From the NCBI GenBank assembly GCA_018971675.1, contig JAGXAF010000011.1, positions 1 to 32,619 on the forward strand: a stretch of 32,619 nt of DNA, in the 5' to 3' direction. The DNA is from Bradyrhizobium sp. Its GTDB lineage: Bacteria; Pseudomonadota; Alphaproteobacteria; Rhizobiales; Xanthobacteraceae. Numbering within the stretch: position 1 is the first letter of the stretch; the number at the start of each line of letters is the position of its first letter. The translations under genes and the position numbers were made by a program. The notes beneath the pieces were generated by a model, which saw nothing but the letters and a program-made list of their open reading frames with translations, was not told where the DNA came from and searched no databases. Below are positions 18,434-27,225 of this stretch, in pieces.

Positions 18434-19537
18434 ATGACCCTGTATTCCGCGTATTCCGCACAAAAAGCCCCAGCAACGACCGCGGTCCGGTGGTGGTTGC
18501 TGTCGATGGCGGCTCTGATTGCGATCATGGTGCTGGTCGGGGGGGCGACACGCCTCACCGAGTCCGGCCTATCGATCACCGAATGGAAGCCGGTCACGGG
18601 CGCGTTGCCGCCTCTCAATAACGAGCAGTGGTCAGAGGCCTTCGACGGCTACAAGGCGATCCCGCAATATCGCGAGCTCAACGCCGGCATGACTCTGGCC
18701 CAGTTCAAGTCCATCTTCTGGTGGGAGTGGAGCCACCGCCTGCTGGGACGCATGATCGGCGTGGTCTATCTGCTGCCGTTCCTCTGGTTCATGTGGCGGG
18801 GGTCGCTCGGCGGCGAATTGAAGCGCCGGTTATGGGTGATCTTCGCGCTCGGCGGGCTGCAGGGTGCAGTCGGCTGGTGGATGGTGGCGTCAGGCTTGTC
18901 GCAGCGGGTCGAGGTCTCGCAATATCGTCTCGCCACTCATCTGGTGCTGGCGCTGCTGATCTACTCGGCGATCGTCTGGACCCTGCGCCGGCTGGTGGTC
19001 GGGCCACCTGCCGTGGCGACCGCAAGGTTGAAAGCCACAAGTGTGATTTTGCTCGTGCTGACCTTCGTGCAGCTCTATCTGGGCGCGCTGGTCGCGGGTC
19101 TGCGCGCGGGAAAGGTCTACAACACTTGGCCCGATATCGACGGCGGGTTTATTCCCACCACGGCACGGTTGTTCTTTGAACAGCCGTGGTGGCGCAACCT
19201 GTTCGACAATACGCTCACCGTGCAGTTCGAGCATCGCATGGTCGCCTATACGCTGTTTGTGCTGGCGATCCTGCATGCCGTCGACGCGATCCGCGCGCGG
19301 GCCGATGGAACTGTCGTCAGGGGAGCGTTAGGGCTGGCGGCCGTGGTTACGCTGCAGGCCACGCTGGGCATTCTGACGCTGCTCAATCAGGCGCCGATCG
19401 ATCTTGCGCTGACGCATCAGGCGGTGGCGATCGCTGTCCTGACGTTTGCTGTCCTGCAGGCCGAGCGTCTGGCGGCGCGTCGCCAACCGAACGCGTTGGC
19501 ACAGGACCGGCCAATGCCGATCGGCCAGCCCGGTTGA
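18434..19537 (+). CDS. ctaA: Heme A synthase (COX15/CtaA)
   Basis: [35 protein letters not shown]...[26 protein letters not shown]...[11 protein letters not shown]...[11 protein letters not shown]; canonical COX15 His motifs. Confidence 0.95.
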   Translation: MTLYSAYSAQKAPATTAVRWWLLSMAALIAIMVLVGGATRLTESGLSITEWKPVTGALPPLNNEQWSEAFDGYKAIPQYRELNAGMTLAQFKSIFWWEWSHRLLGRMIGVVYLLPFLWFMWRGSLGGELKRRLWVIFALGGLQGAVGWWMVASGLSQRVEVSQYRLATHLVLALLIYSAIVWTLRRLVVGPPAVATARLKATSVILLVLTFVQLYLGALVAGLRAGKVYNTWPDIDGGFIPTTARLFFEQPWWRNLFDNTLTVQFEHRMVAYTLFVLAILHAVDAIRARADGTVVRGALGLAAVVTLQATLGILTLLNQAPIDLALTHQAVAIAVLTFAVLQAERLAARRQPNALAQDRPMPIGQPG

Positions 19538-19538
19538 C

Positions 19539-19569
19539 TTGAGCGATTCTGATTTGTGAAATCGCTCAA
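19539..19569 (+). terminator. Candidate 3'-end hairpin of ctaA
   Basis: Perfect 10-bp inverted repeat TTGAGCGATT-N11-AATCGCTCAA just after the TGA; no clean U-tract. Confidence 0.5.
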
Positions 19570-19792
19570 CCCGCCTGTTTTCGAGCGCTTCCCGGCCCAA
19601 TGCAGGCTTTAACGAAGTTGTGTGGGACGCAAGCGCGTTGGCAGCGGACGAACTGTTTCGCCTTGGGCGCTCTTTTGCTCGCAAGTCTGCGCGGGACGTG
19701 ACCGCTGACCTGTCTCGCCACGCAATAGCTTTTCCGGCTGGAAGCATATCATGACGTTGTCCGCGATCCGGCCGGGAGGATTGGTGATCAAC

Positions 19793-20122
19793 TCAGCAGT
19801 AACCGTACACGCCGCAGGCGTAGGGCAGGCGGTCCCAATAGCTAACATATGGGCCGCCATAATAAGGACCTTGATCCTCATAGGAATGGGTCGATCCATA
19901 GTAACCCGGCAGCGTCGCTGATCCCGGCATGATCGGGGTGTGAGGCGGCAGGTAGGGTGTAAACAGCACGTCCGGTTCTTCGTCGACCCGCACTTTCGCT
20001 TCGCCGTGGCGCGGCGGTGCCTTGTGATAGACGGGCCCTTGATAACGGGTCGGCAGATCGGCGGCGACGGCGGACCCTGCCGCAAAAACAGCGACAGCAA
20101 ATAGCGTCATCCTGCGCAGCAT
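19793..20122 (-). CDS. Small secreted Tyr/Pro/Gly-rich hypothetical protein
   Basis: MLRRMTLFAVAVFAAGSAVAADLPTRYQGPVYHKAPP...YYGGPYVSYWDRLPYACGVYGYC; clear signal peptide. Confidence 0.7.
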   Translation of the reverse strand: MLRRMTLFAVAVFAAGSAVAADLPTRYQGPVYHKAPPRHGEAKVRVDEEPDVLFTPYLPPHTPIMPGSATLPGYYGSTHSYEDQGPYYGGPYVSYWDRLPYACGVYGYC

Positions 20123-20399
20123 GACTTCGCTCCGAATCATGGGATCATGACAATGTCACGTTACGGTTGAACGACCAACGACGAGAGGGCCTTTCTCGAT
20201 CGACCGCGCGAATCCCTTCTTTTATGACTTCGCAACGGCGTCCAGGTGCCGCAGGCCGTCAATACCGGCCGACCTCGCTGCAGGGTCTGGTCGCCAGCGC
20301 CCGGTCGGCCGCCAGCCATCTGCTACAGACCCCGGTCGGCACTTCCCAAGGTCCAGCGTCTCGCCGACGGCCTGCTGGCCTCGCCAACCGCCCGCGAAC

Positions 20400-21680
20400 T
20401 CAGGCCGTCAGCGCCTGTTCAAGATCGGCGATCAGGTCTTCCTTGTCCTCGATGCCGATCGACAGCCGTACCACGTCGGGAGCAGCACCGGCCTTGGTCT
20501 TTTGCGCATCGTCGAGCTGGCTGTGCGTGGTCGACGCAGGGTGAATCACCAGCGAGCGGGTGTCGCCGACATTGGCGAGGTGCGAGAACAGCTTGAGGTT
20601 CGATACCAGGTTGACGCCGGCGTCGTAGCCGCCCTTGAGGCTGAACGTGAACAGCGCCCCGGCGCCCTTTGGGGCATATTTGCTTGCCAGGCTGTGGTAT
20701 TTGTCGCCCGGCAGCCCCGCATAGTTGACCGCCGCCACCTTTGCGTGACCCGCCAGGAATTCCGCGACCGCCCTGGCGTTCTCGCAGTGCTTCTGCATCC
20801 GCAGCGGCAGGGTTTCGATACCGGTCAGTATCAGGAATGCATTGAACGGCGACAGCGCCGGACCGAGATCGCGCAGGCCAAGCACGCGGCAGGCTATCGC
20901 GAAGGCAAAATTGCCAAAGGTCTCATGGATCCGTATGCCGTGATATTCGGGCCGCGGCTCGCTCAACATCGGATATTTGTTGCCCTTCGACCAGTCGAAG
21001 GTACCTGCATCCACAATGATTCCGCCCAGCGAGTTGCCGTGACCCGCGAGGAATTTCGTCAGCGAATGCACGACGATGTCGGCGCCATGGTCGATCGGCC
21101 GGATCAGGTAGGGCGTCGCCAGCGTGTTGTCGACGATCAGCGGTACACCGGCCTTGCGCGCGATTGCCGAGATCGCCGCGATGTCGGTGACACTGCCGGA
21201 AGGATTGGCGATGGACTCGATAAAGATCGCCTTGGTATGCGGCGTGACCGCGCGTTCGAAGCTGCCGATGTCATCGGGGTCGCCCCACATCACGTTCCAG
21301 CCAAAGCTCTTGAAGGCATGGGTGAACTGGTTGATTGATCCGCCATACAGTTTGCGCGCCGCGATGAACTCGTCACCAGGTCTCAGCAATTGCTGCAGCA
21401 CCACCACCTGGGCGGCGTGACCAGAGGCCACTGCGAGCGCCGCGGTGCCGCCTTCGAGGGCAGCAACGCGCTCTTCCAGTACCGCGTTGGTCGGGTTACC
21501 GATGCGGGTATAGATGTTGCCGAACGCTTGCAGCCCGAACAGCGAGGCGGCGTGATCGGCGTCGTTGAACACGAACGACGTGGTTTGATAGATCGGCGTC
21601 GCCCGTGCCCCCGTAGTGGGATCGGGCTGCGCGCCCGCATGCACCGCGAGCGTGGAAAATCCGGGAAGGCGATCGGTCAT
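20400..21680 (-). CDS. metY: O-acetylhomoserine aminocarboxypropyltransferase (PLP-dependent Cys/Met metabolism)
   Basis: MTDRLPGFSTLAVHAGAQPDPTTGARATPIYQTTSFVFNDADHAASLFGLQAFGNIYTRIGNPTNAVLEERVAALEGG; HSLTKFLAGHG PLP-lysine motif. Confidence 0.93.
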   Translation of the reverse strand: MTDRLPGFSTLAVHAGAQPDPTTGARATPIYQTTSFVFNDADHAASLFGLQAFGNIYTRIGNPTNAVLEERVAALEGGTAALAVASGHAAQVVVLQQLLRPGDEFIAARKLYGGSINQFTHAFKSFGWNVMWGDPDDIGSFERAVTPHTKAIFIESIANPSGSVTDIAAISAIARKAGVPLIVDNTLATPYLIRPIDHGADIVVHSLTKFLAGHGNSLGGIIVDAGTFDWSKGNKYPMLSEPRPEYHGIRIHETFGNFAFAIACRVLGLRDLGPALSPFNAFLILTGIETLPLRMQKHCENARAVAEFLAGHAKVAAVNYAGLPGDKYHSLASKYAPKGAGALFTFSLKGGYDAGVNLVSNLKLFSHLANVGDTRSLVIHPASTTHSQLDDAQKTKAGAAPDVVRLSIGIEDKEDLIADLEQALTA

Positions 21681-21825
21681 GCTTGTTTCCTTTGTGCGAG
21701 CCGCATCCGCAAGATGAGCATAGGGAACGAGAAACAATCGCGGCAGAGGCCGTTGCAGTCAAGGCGGCCGGATGCCCGGCAATTCCTGCCCGCTACCGGG
21801 AAATCCGGCTTCGCCGACCATGGCG

Positions 21826-22410
21826 TCACGAAAGGTCGTTCTTGTCTTTCGCGGCGCGATCGGACGCGGCGGTCTCGCCGCCGCTGACGCTGGTCCGGTT
21901 CAGCGAAAGCCGCATCCCCTGGGTCGGTATCGGCGCACGCTTTGAACTCAGCGTTCGGGAATTGACGCCCATCCAGGAAATCTCCGAGGACAACCTTCCA
22001 TATTCGATCTTGGGGCAGCGATTCATTACTACCTTGATGCCTGCGGCTTCCGCCTTCGCGGCCGCCTCGTCATCCCGCGCGCCGAGCTGCATCCAGATCA
22101 CTTTCGGCAATGTCACAAGCTTCAGCGCTTCATCGACCACGGGCGGGATGCGGCTTGAATTCCTGAAGATATCGATCATGTCGACGGGACGGCCGATATC
22201 GGCGAGCGAGGCGACGAAGGGTTTGCCGAGCAGGCTCTTGCCGACGTGGCCCGGATTGACCGGGATCATGTCATAACCGCGCTGCGCCAGATATTTGAAG
22301 GCGAAATAGCTCGGCCGGACGTTGACCGGCGAGGCGCCGACCATCGCGATGGACTTCACGGTGTTGAGGATTTCGCGGATGTAGCTGTCGAGATAAGCGT
22401 CATGGTTCAT
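21826..22410 (-). CDS. CoA-binding domain protein (YccU-like)
   Basis: SIAMVGASPVNVRPSYFAFKYLAQRGYDMIPVNPGHVGKSLLGKPFVASLADIGRPVDMIDIFRNS. Confidence 0.88.
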   Translation of the reverse strand: MNHDAYLDSYIREILNTVKSIAMVGASPVNVRPSYFAFKYLAQRGYDMIPVNPGHVGKSLLGKPFVASLADIGRPVDMIDIFRNSSRIPPVVDEALKLVTLPKVIWMQLGARDDEAAAKAEAAGIKVVMNRCPKIEYGRLSSEISWMGVNSRTLSSKRAPIPTQGMRLSLNRTSVSGGETAASDRAAKDKNDLS

Positions 22411-22429
22411 TCGGTCGGGTTCTTTCTTG

Positions 22430-22507
22430 CGTCATTGCGAGGAGCGCAGCGACGAAGCAATCCAGTTTCGCGTGGCACTGGATTGCTTCGCTGCGCTCGC
22501 AATGACG
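22430..22507. repeat. Dispersed palindromic repeat, family A, copy 2
   Basis: CGTCATTGCGAGGAGCGCAGCGACGAAGCAATCCAG-TTTCGCGTGGCA-CTGGATTGCTTCGCTGCGCTCGCAATGACG. Confidence 0.9.
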
Positions 22508-22519
22508 GTGGCGAGGCTT

Positions 22520-23344
22520 CTACTCGTCCTGCCATTTCGGCGCGCGCTTCTCGATGAAGGCGCCGATGCCTTCCTCCGCGTCGCGGGCCATCATGTTTTC
22601 GGTCATTACCTCTGCCGCATAACGATAGGCATCGGCAAGGCTCATTTCGGCCTGGCGATAGAACGCGGCCTTGCCCAGCTTGACCGTGTAGGCAGATTTC
22701 AGCGCGACCTTTTTCGCAAGCTCTATCGCGGCATCCCGCTCAGCGCCGGCGGTGACGACGCGATTGACGAGGCCGATGTCGAGCGCCCGGCTCGCGGAAA
22801 TCGGCTCACCGGTAAGCAGCATTTCCATGGCCTGCTTGCGCGGGACGTTGCGCGACAGCGCCACCATCGGAGTCGAACAGAACAGCCCGATATCGACGCC
22901 CGGCGTGGCAAAGCCCGCGGCTTCCGAGGCGACCGCGAGATCGCAGCTTGCCACGAGCTGACAGCCCGCTGCGGTGGCGATACCCTGGACGGCCGCGACC
23001 ACGGGCTTCGGCAGGTGCACGACCGCCTGCATCATTGCGCTGCAGGCGTTCATGATCTGCGCGAAATAGGCCCGTCCGCGATCGGCATCGCTGCGGCGCG
23101 CGGTCAATTCCTTCAAGTCGTGGCCCGCGGAAAAAGCCGGGCCGTTGGCGGCGATCACGACCGCGCGCACATTCCTGTCGTCGCGAATCTGATCGAGCGC
23201 GTCGTGCAGTTCGCCGATCAGTCCTTCGGACAGGCTGTTGCGGGCCGCGGGGCGATTGAGCGTGAGCAGGGCGATGCTATCGATTTTTTCACGCAGCAGG
23301 ATCGGCGATTGCTGCGTCGTGGCGCGGACAGTCTGACCAGTCAT
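22520..23344 (-). CDS. Enoyl-CoA hydratase/isomerase family protein
   Basis: IALLTLNRPAARNSLSEGLIGELHDALDQIRDD...GPAFSAGHDLKEL...KPVVAAVQGIATAAGCQLVASCDLAVASEAAGFATPGVDIGLFCSTP; crotonase fold. Confidence 0.93.
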   Translation of the reverse strand: MTGQTVRATTQQSPILLREKIDSIALLTLNRPAARNSLSEGLIGELHDALDQIRDDRNVRAVVIAANGPAFSAGHDLKELTARRSDADRGRAYFAQIMNACSAMMQAVVHLPKPVVAAVQGIATAAGCQLVASCDLAVASEAAGFATPGVDIGLFCSTPMVALSRNVPRKQAMEMLLTGEPISASRALDIGLVNRVVTAGAERDAAIELAKKVALKSAYTVKLGKAAFYRQAEMSLADAYRYAAEVMTENMMARDAEEGIGAFIEKRAPKWQDE

Positions 23345-23406
23345 GACAATATCCGGGTGGGCGAGGCCGTTATCTTAATGTAACAGACGGCCGCAGGCGA
23401 GGGCGG

Positions 23407-23844
23407 GTGCGCGATATGACAATGGCAAAAATGAGCGTGGCGGAACTCGAGCAGTTTCTCCATATCGAGTTTCCTCAAGCCTTCAGCGCCGGCGATATCG
23501 CGATCGAAAGCGTCGATGGTCAATCTTGTCTGCTTCGCCAGCGCTACAGCGACCGGATGTTGCGGCCGGGCGGAACGGTGTCCGGACCAACGCTGATGAC
23601 GCTGGCGGATCTTGCCATGTACGTGGTGCTGCTGTCGGCCATCGGTCCGATCGGGCTCGCGGTAACGACCAATCTCAACATCAATTTCCTGCGGAAGGGC
23701 CAGCCGGGGCGGGATGTGCTGGCGGCGGCGCGGCTGTTGAAGCTGGGCAAGCGGCTGGCGGTCGGAGAGGTCAGCCTGCTGTCGGGGACATCCCCTGACC
23801 CGATTGCGCACGTGACCTCGACCTATTCCATTCCAACGACTTAG
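23407..23844 (+). CDS. PaaI/YdiI-type hotdog thioesterase family protein
   Basis: MLRPGGTVSGPTLMTLADLAMYVVLLSAIGPIGLAVTTNLNINFLRKGQPGRDVLAAARLLKLGKRLAVGEVSL; start may be ATG 23416. Confidence 0.85.
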   Translation: MRDMTMAKMSVAELEQFLHIEFPQAFSAGDIAIESVDGQSCLLRQRYSDRMLRPGGTVSGPTLMTLADLAMYVVLLSAIGPIGLAVTTNLNINFLRKGQPGRDVLAAARLLKLGKRLAVGEVSLLSGTSPDPIAHVTSTYSIPTT

Positions 23845-23950
23845 TAGTTTTCACGGTAATATGATACAATATTTGTAAGCCATTGTTTTTACGTTGATAA
23901 TAATGGTCAATCAGCATTGACCTTGGCGATGAGACTATCTAGAAACGCGC

Positions 23951-23977
23951 GCAATCGGCGCGCTTCGCGCCGATTGC
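23951..23977 (+). promoter_or_regulatory. Leader hairpin upstream of rplM-rpsI
   Basis: Perfect 11-bp stem GCAATCGGCGC-GCTTC-GCGCCGATTGC about 21 nt before the rplM ATG. Confidence 0.5.
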
Positions 23978-23998
23978 CATTTTCACGGATTTTCACAC

Positions 23999-24463
23999 AT
24001 GAAAACGTTTTCGGCCAAGCCCGCCGAGGTGACGAAGAAGTGGGTTCTGATCGACGCCAAGGGTCTGGTGGTCGGACGGCTTGCCTCCCTGGTCGCGATG
24101 CGGCTCCGGGGCAAGCACCTTCCCACTTACACGCCTCATGTCGATTGTGGTGACCACGTCATTATCATCAACGCGGCGCACGCGGTGCTGACCGGTCGCA
24201 AGCGCGACAACAAGGTCTATCATAATCACACCGGTTTCATTGGCGGCATCAAGGAGCGCACCGCGAAGTCGATCCTCGAGGGTCGCTTCCCCGAGCGCGT
24301 GGTCGAAAAGGCGGTCGAGCGGATGATTCCGCGCGGCCCGCTCGGTCGCGTGCAACTCCGCAATCTGCGCGTCTATCCCGGCGCCGAGCATCCGCACGAA
24401 GCGCAGCAGCCCGAAACGCTCGACGTCGCAGCAATGAATCGCAAGAACATGAGGGTCGCATAA
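23999..24463 (+). CDS. rplM: 50S ribosomal protein L13
   Basis: [59 protein letters not shown]; canonical L13. Confidence 0.98.
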   Translation: MKTFSAKPAEVTKKWVLIDAKGLVVGRLASLVAMRLRGKHLPTYTPHVDCGDHVIIINAAHAVLTGRKRDNKVYHNHTGFIGGIKERTAKSILEGRFPERVVEKAVERMIPRGPLGRVQLRNLRVYPGAEHPHEAQQPETLDVAAMNRKNMRVA

Positions 24464-24464
24464 G

Positions 24465-24941
24465 ATGTCCGATACCATGCAGTCTCTCGATCAGTTGTCG
24501 GCGTTGAAGACCGCGGCTCCGGAAGCTCCGAAATACGTGAAGAAGGTCGACAAGTTTGGCCGCGCCTATGCTACCGGCAAGCGCAAGGACGCGGTTGCCC
24601 GGGTTTGGATCAAGCCGGGCGCCGGCAAGGTCACCGTTAACGCCCGTGAAGTCGAAGTCTATTTCGCTCGCCCGGTATTGCGGATGATGATCCAGCAGCC
24701 GCTGGTTGCCGCTGCACGTACCGGTCAGTACGACGTGGTCTGCACCGTGGCCGGCGGGGGTCTTTCGGGGCAGGCAGGGGCCGTACGCCACGGCTTGTCC
24801 AAGGCACTGACCTATTTCGAACCGGACCTGCGCGGCGTTCTGAAGAAGGGCGGCTTCCTGACCCGCGACTCGCGCGTGGTCGAGCGCAAGAAGTACGGCC
24901 GGGCCAAGGCGCGCAAGTCGTTCCAGTTCTCGAAGCGCTAA
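24465..24941 (+). CDS. rpsI: 30S ribosomal protein S9
   Basis: [36 protein letters not shown]...[19 protein letters not shown]...[24 protein letters not shown]; canonical S9. Confidence 0.98.
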   Translation: MSDTMQSLDQLSALKTAAPEAPKYVKKVDKFGRAYATGKRKDAVARVWIKPGAGKVTVNAREVEVYFARPVLRMMIQQPLVAAARTGQYDVVCTVAGGGLSGQAGAVRHGLSKALTYFEPDLRGVLKKGGFLTRDSRVVERKKYGRAKARKSFQFSKR

Positions 24942-24990
24942 TTGCTTCGCTAAAATTTGCTGCAAGAGCAGCATGCACAAGACTTCGGAG

Positions 24991-25012
24991 GGCGCTTTCG
25001 GGCGCCTTTTTT
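24991..25012 (+). terminator. Rho-independent terminator of rplM-rpsI
   Basis: GGCGC-TTTCGG-GCGCC followed by TTTTTT. Confidence 0.85.
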
Positions 25013-25210
25013 GCTTTTTAGGGGGCCGGCTGCGACAAGGCATCGTAAGCGGCATCGGAGCTTTTCGCGTGTTCAATTCAGTACATTGTTATGTCCGGTG
25101 ACATCAGCTGCTTATTTGACAATGAATAGAAGCAATTTTTTCTGAAAACTTGCGGCCTCGAGCAAACGGATTGCCAACATGCCCGTCCTAGGCTTTGCCG
25201 GTGCTGATGC

Positions 25211-26500
25211 GTGTCGTCCGATTTCGCCTCAGCGCGCAAAACTCGGACTGGCAGCGCATCCATGGTTCTAGATATCTCGACGGTTTATCTTGTCGCCTCC
25301 ATGATGGCGGCAATGCTTGGAGCCATGCTGATGTTTTTCGGCAGGCAGGAGAATATCCCTGCGCTGAAATGGTGGGGAACAGCCTATCTGCTCGGTGCAA
25401 CATCGGTCGCGCTTTGGACGCTGGCTGGAAACATGCTGGGAGGCAACGCATTTGGCGGAATGCTTTCACTGGCGCTGACCTCGGTCGGCTTCCTTGCCTG
25501 CGGCATGGTCTGGAATGCGTCGCGGGTGTTTCACGGCCGTAGCCCCAACCTGCCGGGCCTTGCGCTGGGAGCAATCATCTGGATCGCCGTGGTCATGATG
25601 CTGGCGCCGCAGGCTGCCGCGATGCGCATGACGATCGGCGCCGGCATTGTCGCTGTCTATGCCGCGCTGACGGCCTCGGAGTTGTGGACCGAGCGCCGCC
25701 GGACGCTGCAAAAACGCTGGCCCGCGGTCGGGGTGCCGGCTCTGCACGGCGTGGCACTGATGCTGCCGATCCTGCTCGGTGGTTTCCTGCGCCCGCACGA
25801 CGCGCAGTTCGGCAGCAGCATCTGGGTGACGATATTCTCCATTGAGCTCGTGCTCTATGCGGTCGGCACCGTGTTCGTCATTTTCATGCTGGTGTCGGAG
25901 CGCGCGGTGACCGCGCACAAGACCGCGGCCTCGATGGACCCGCTGACCGGCATGTTCAATCGCCGCGGCTTTTCCGAGGCTACCGCGCGCGTGATCGAGC
26001 GCGAGGCGAATGCTGGCCGCCCGGTGACGGTGCTGATCTTCGATATCGACCATTTCAAGTCGATCAATGACCGCTTCGGCCATCCTGCGGGCGACGAGAT
26101 TCTCAAGCTGTTCTCCACGATCGTGACCAATGCGCTGCGGATCAGCGATCTGTCGGGACGCATCGGCGGTGAGGAGTTCGCGGCATTGCTGCCCTGTTCG
26201 CTGGAGGAAGGTGTGCTGGCGGCCGAGCGCGTGCGCGAGGCATTCGAAGCGTCGGGAATTGCGGTCGACGACGGCCCGGTCGATACCACCGTCAGCATCG
26301 GCGTTGCCGGCGGCCCGGCGGGTACCGAACTGGAGGTGCTGCTGGCGGCTGCCGACACCGCGCTGTACCAGGCCAAGCGCGGGGGACGAAATCGCGTCGA
26401 GGCCGCTGAGGAACTGCCGTTATCGCTGGAACATTGGCGGCGCAAGACCGCGGGCCTTGCCAGCAACGCGCAGCGGCCGGCCATTGCCGGCCTCGTATAG
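25211..26500 (+). CDS. Membrane-anchored GGDEF diguanylate cyclase
   Basis: N-terminal TM helices; DPLTGMFNRRGFSEA...FDIDHFKSINDRFGHPAGDEIL...RISDLSGRIGGEEFAALLP (intact GGEEF, with an RxxD I-site 5 residues upstream). Start may be 25262 (MVLDISTVYLV). Confidence 0.93.
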   Translation: MSSDFASARKTRTGSASMVLDISTVYLVASMMAAMLGAMLMFFGRQENIPALKWWGTAYLLGATSVALWTLAGNMLGGNAFGGMLSLALTSVGFLACGMVWNASRVFHGRSPNLPGLALGAIIWIAVVMMLAPQAAAMRMTIGAGIVAVYAALTASELWTERRRTLQKRWPAVGVPALHGVALMLPILLGGFLRPHDAQFGSSIWVTIFSIELVLYAVGTVFVIFMLVSERAVTAHKTAASMDPLTGMFNRRGFSEATARVIEREANAGRPVTVLIFDIDHFKSINDRFGHPAGDEILKLFSTIVTNALRISDLSGRIGGEEFAALLPCSLEEGVLAAERVREAFEASGIAVDDGPVDTTVSIGVAGGPAGTELEVLLAAADTALYQAKRGGRNRVEAAEELPLSLEHWRRKTAGLASNAQRPAIAGLV

Positions 26501-26556
26501 CGCAAAACCGCTCGTGGTAACCAGCCGTTTACCATTCGCTCCATATTCTAACGACT

Positions 26557-26793
26557 ATGGACTCTCCGCGAAGACGAAACGCTCAGGCCGTCCTGGTGTC
26601 GCTCGAAGCCGACGCAAAATCTGCACGTGGAGGATTTGCCTGCCTGTTCTCGAACTCGGACGAATATGAGAGTGCGCTGATCTCGGAACGGCGCGCGCAG
26701 GGCCGCTACAATCATCCGCGCGGCCGCTGGCCGATTCTGATATTCATTGGCTGTTCGTTGTTGTTGGCAGGCTCCGTGCTGCTTTTGAATTGA
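26557..26793 (+). CDS. Small hypothetical protein with one C-terminal TM segment
   Basis: MDSPRRRNAQAVLVSLEADAKSARGGFACLFSNSDEYESALISERRAQGRYNHPRGRWPILIFIGCSLLLAGSVLLLN. Confidence 0.5.
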   Translation: MDSPRRRNAQAVLVSLEADAKSARGGFACLFSNSDEYESALISERRAQGRYNHPRGRWPILIFIGCSLLLAGSVLLLN

Positions 26794-26914
26794 TTGGTTC
26801 CGCGCGCGGTCGGAAACAGGACTTGGGCATCGTAAGGTTGCCGCCATGGCACCGCCTTTTTCTTTGACGGCGGTTGGGCTAGAAAAACGGCTCTCAATCG
26901 GAGGGCCATTCTCG

Positions 26915-27211
26915 ATGATCACCGAAATCGCCCAAATCGACGTCAAGCCCGGCACCGAAAAGGATTTCGAAGAGGCGGTCGCAAAGGCTCGGCCGCTGTT
27001 CCTGCGCGCCAAAGGGGGCAAGGGGTTCGAGCTCCACAGGTCGGTCGAGAGGCCGTCGCGCTATCGGCTGATGGCCAAATGGGAGACGCTGGAAAATCAC
27101 ACCGTCGATTTCAGGGGCTCTGAAGACTTTGCCGCATGGCGCGGTCTGGTCGGTCAATATTTTGCCGCACCGCCGGAGGTGGAGCACACCGAGACGGTGC
27201 TGGTGACCTGA
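26915..27211 (+). CDS. Antibiotic biosynthesis monooxygenase (ABM) family protein
   Basis: MITEIAQIDVKPGTEKDFEEAVAKARPLFLRAKGGKGFELHRSVERPSRYRLMAKWETLENHTVDFRGSEDFAAWR. Confidence 0.88.
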   Translation: MITEIAQIDVKPGTEKDFEEAVAKARPLFLRAKGGKGFELHRSVERPSRYRLMAKWETLENHTVDFRGSEDFAAWRGLVGQYFAAPPEVEHTETVLVT

Positions 27212-27225
27212 GGGGCGCCTCAGGT
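27206..27225. terminator. Palindrome containing both stop codons of a convergent gene pair
   Basis: ACCTGAGG-GGCG-CCTCAGGT; plus-strand TGA at 27209-27211 and minus-strand TGA at 27222-27220. Confidence 0.6.

Noticed and set aside
20141-20399. Region between the small secreted protein and metY
   Set aside because: Only weak Arg/Pro-rich ORFs; no motif or structure supporting a gene.
22427-23383. 318-aa plus-strand ORF (MRHCEERSDEAIQ...)
   Set aside because: N-terminus is translated repeat A and the rest is antisense to a clear enoyl-CoA hydratase.
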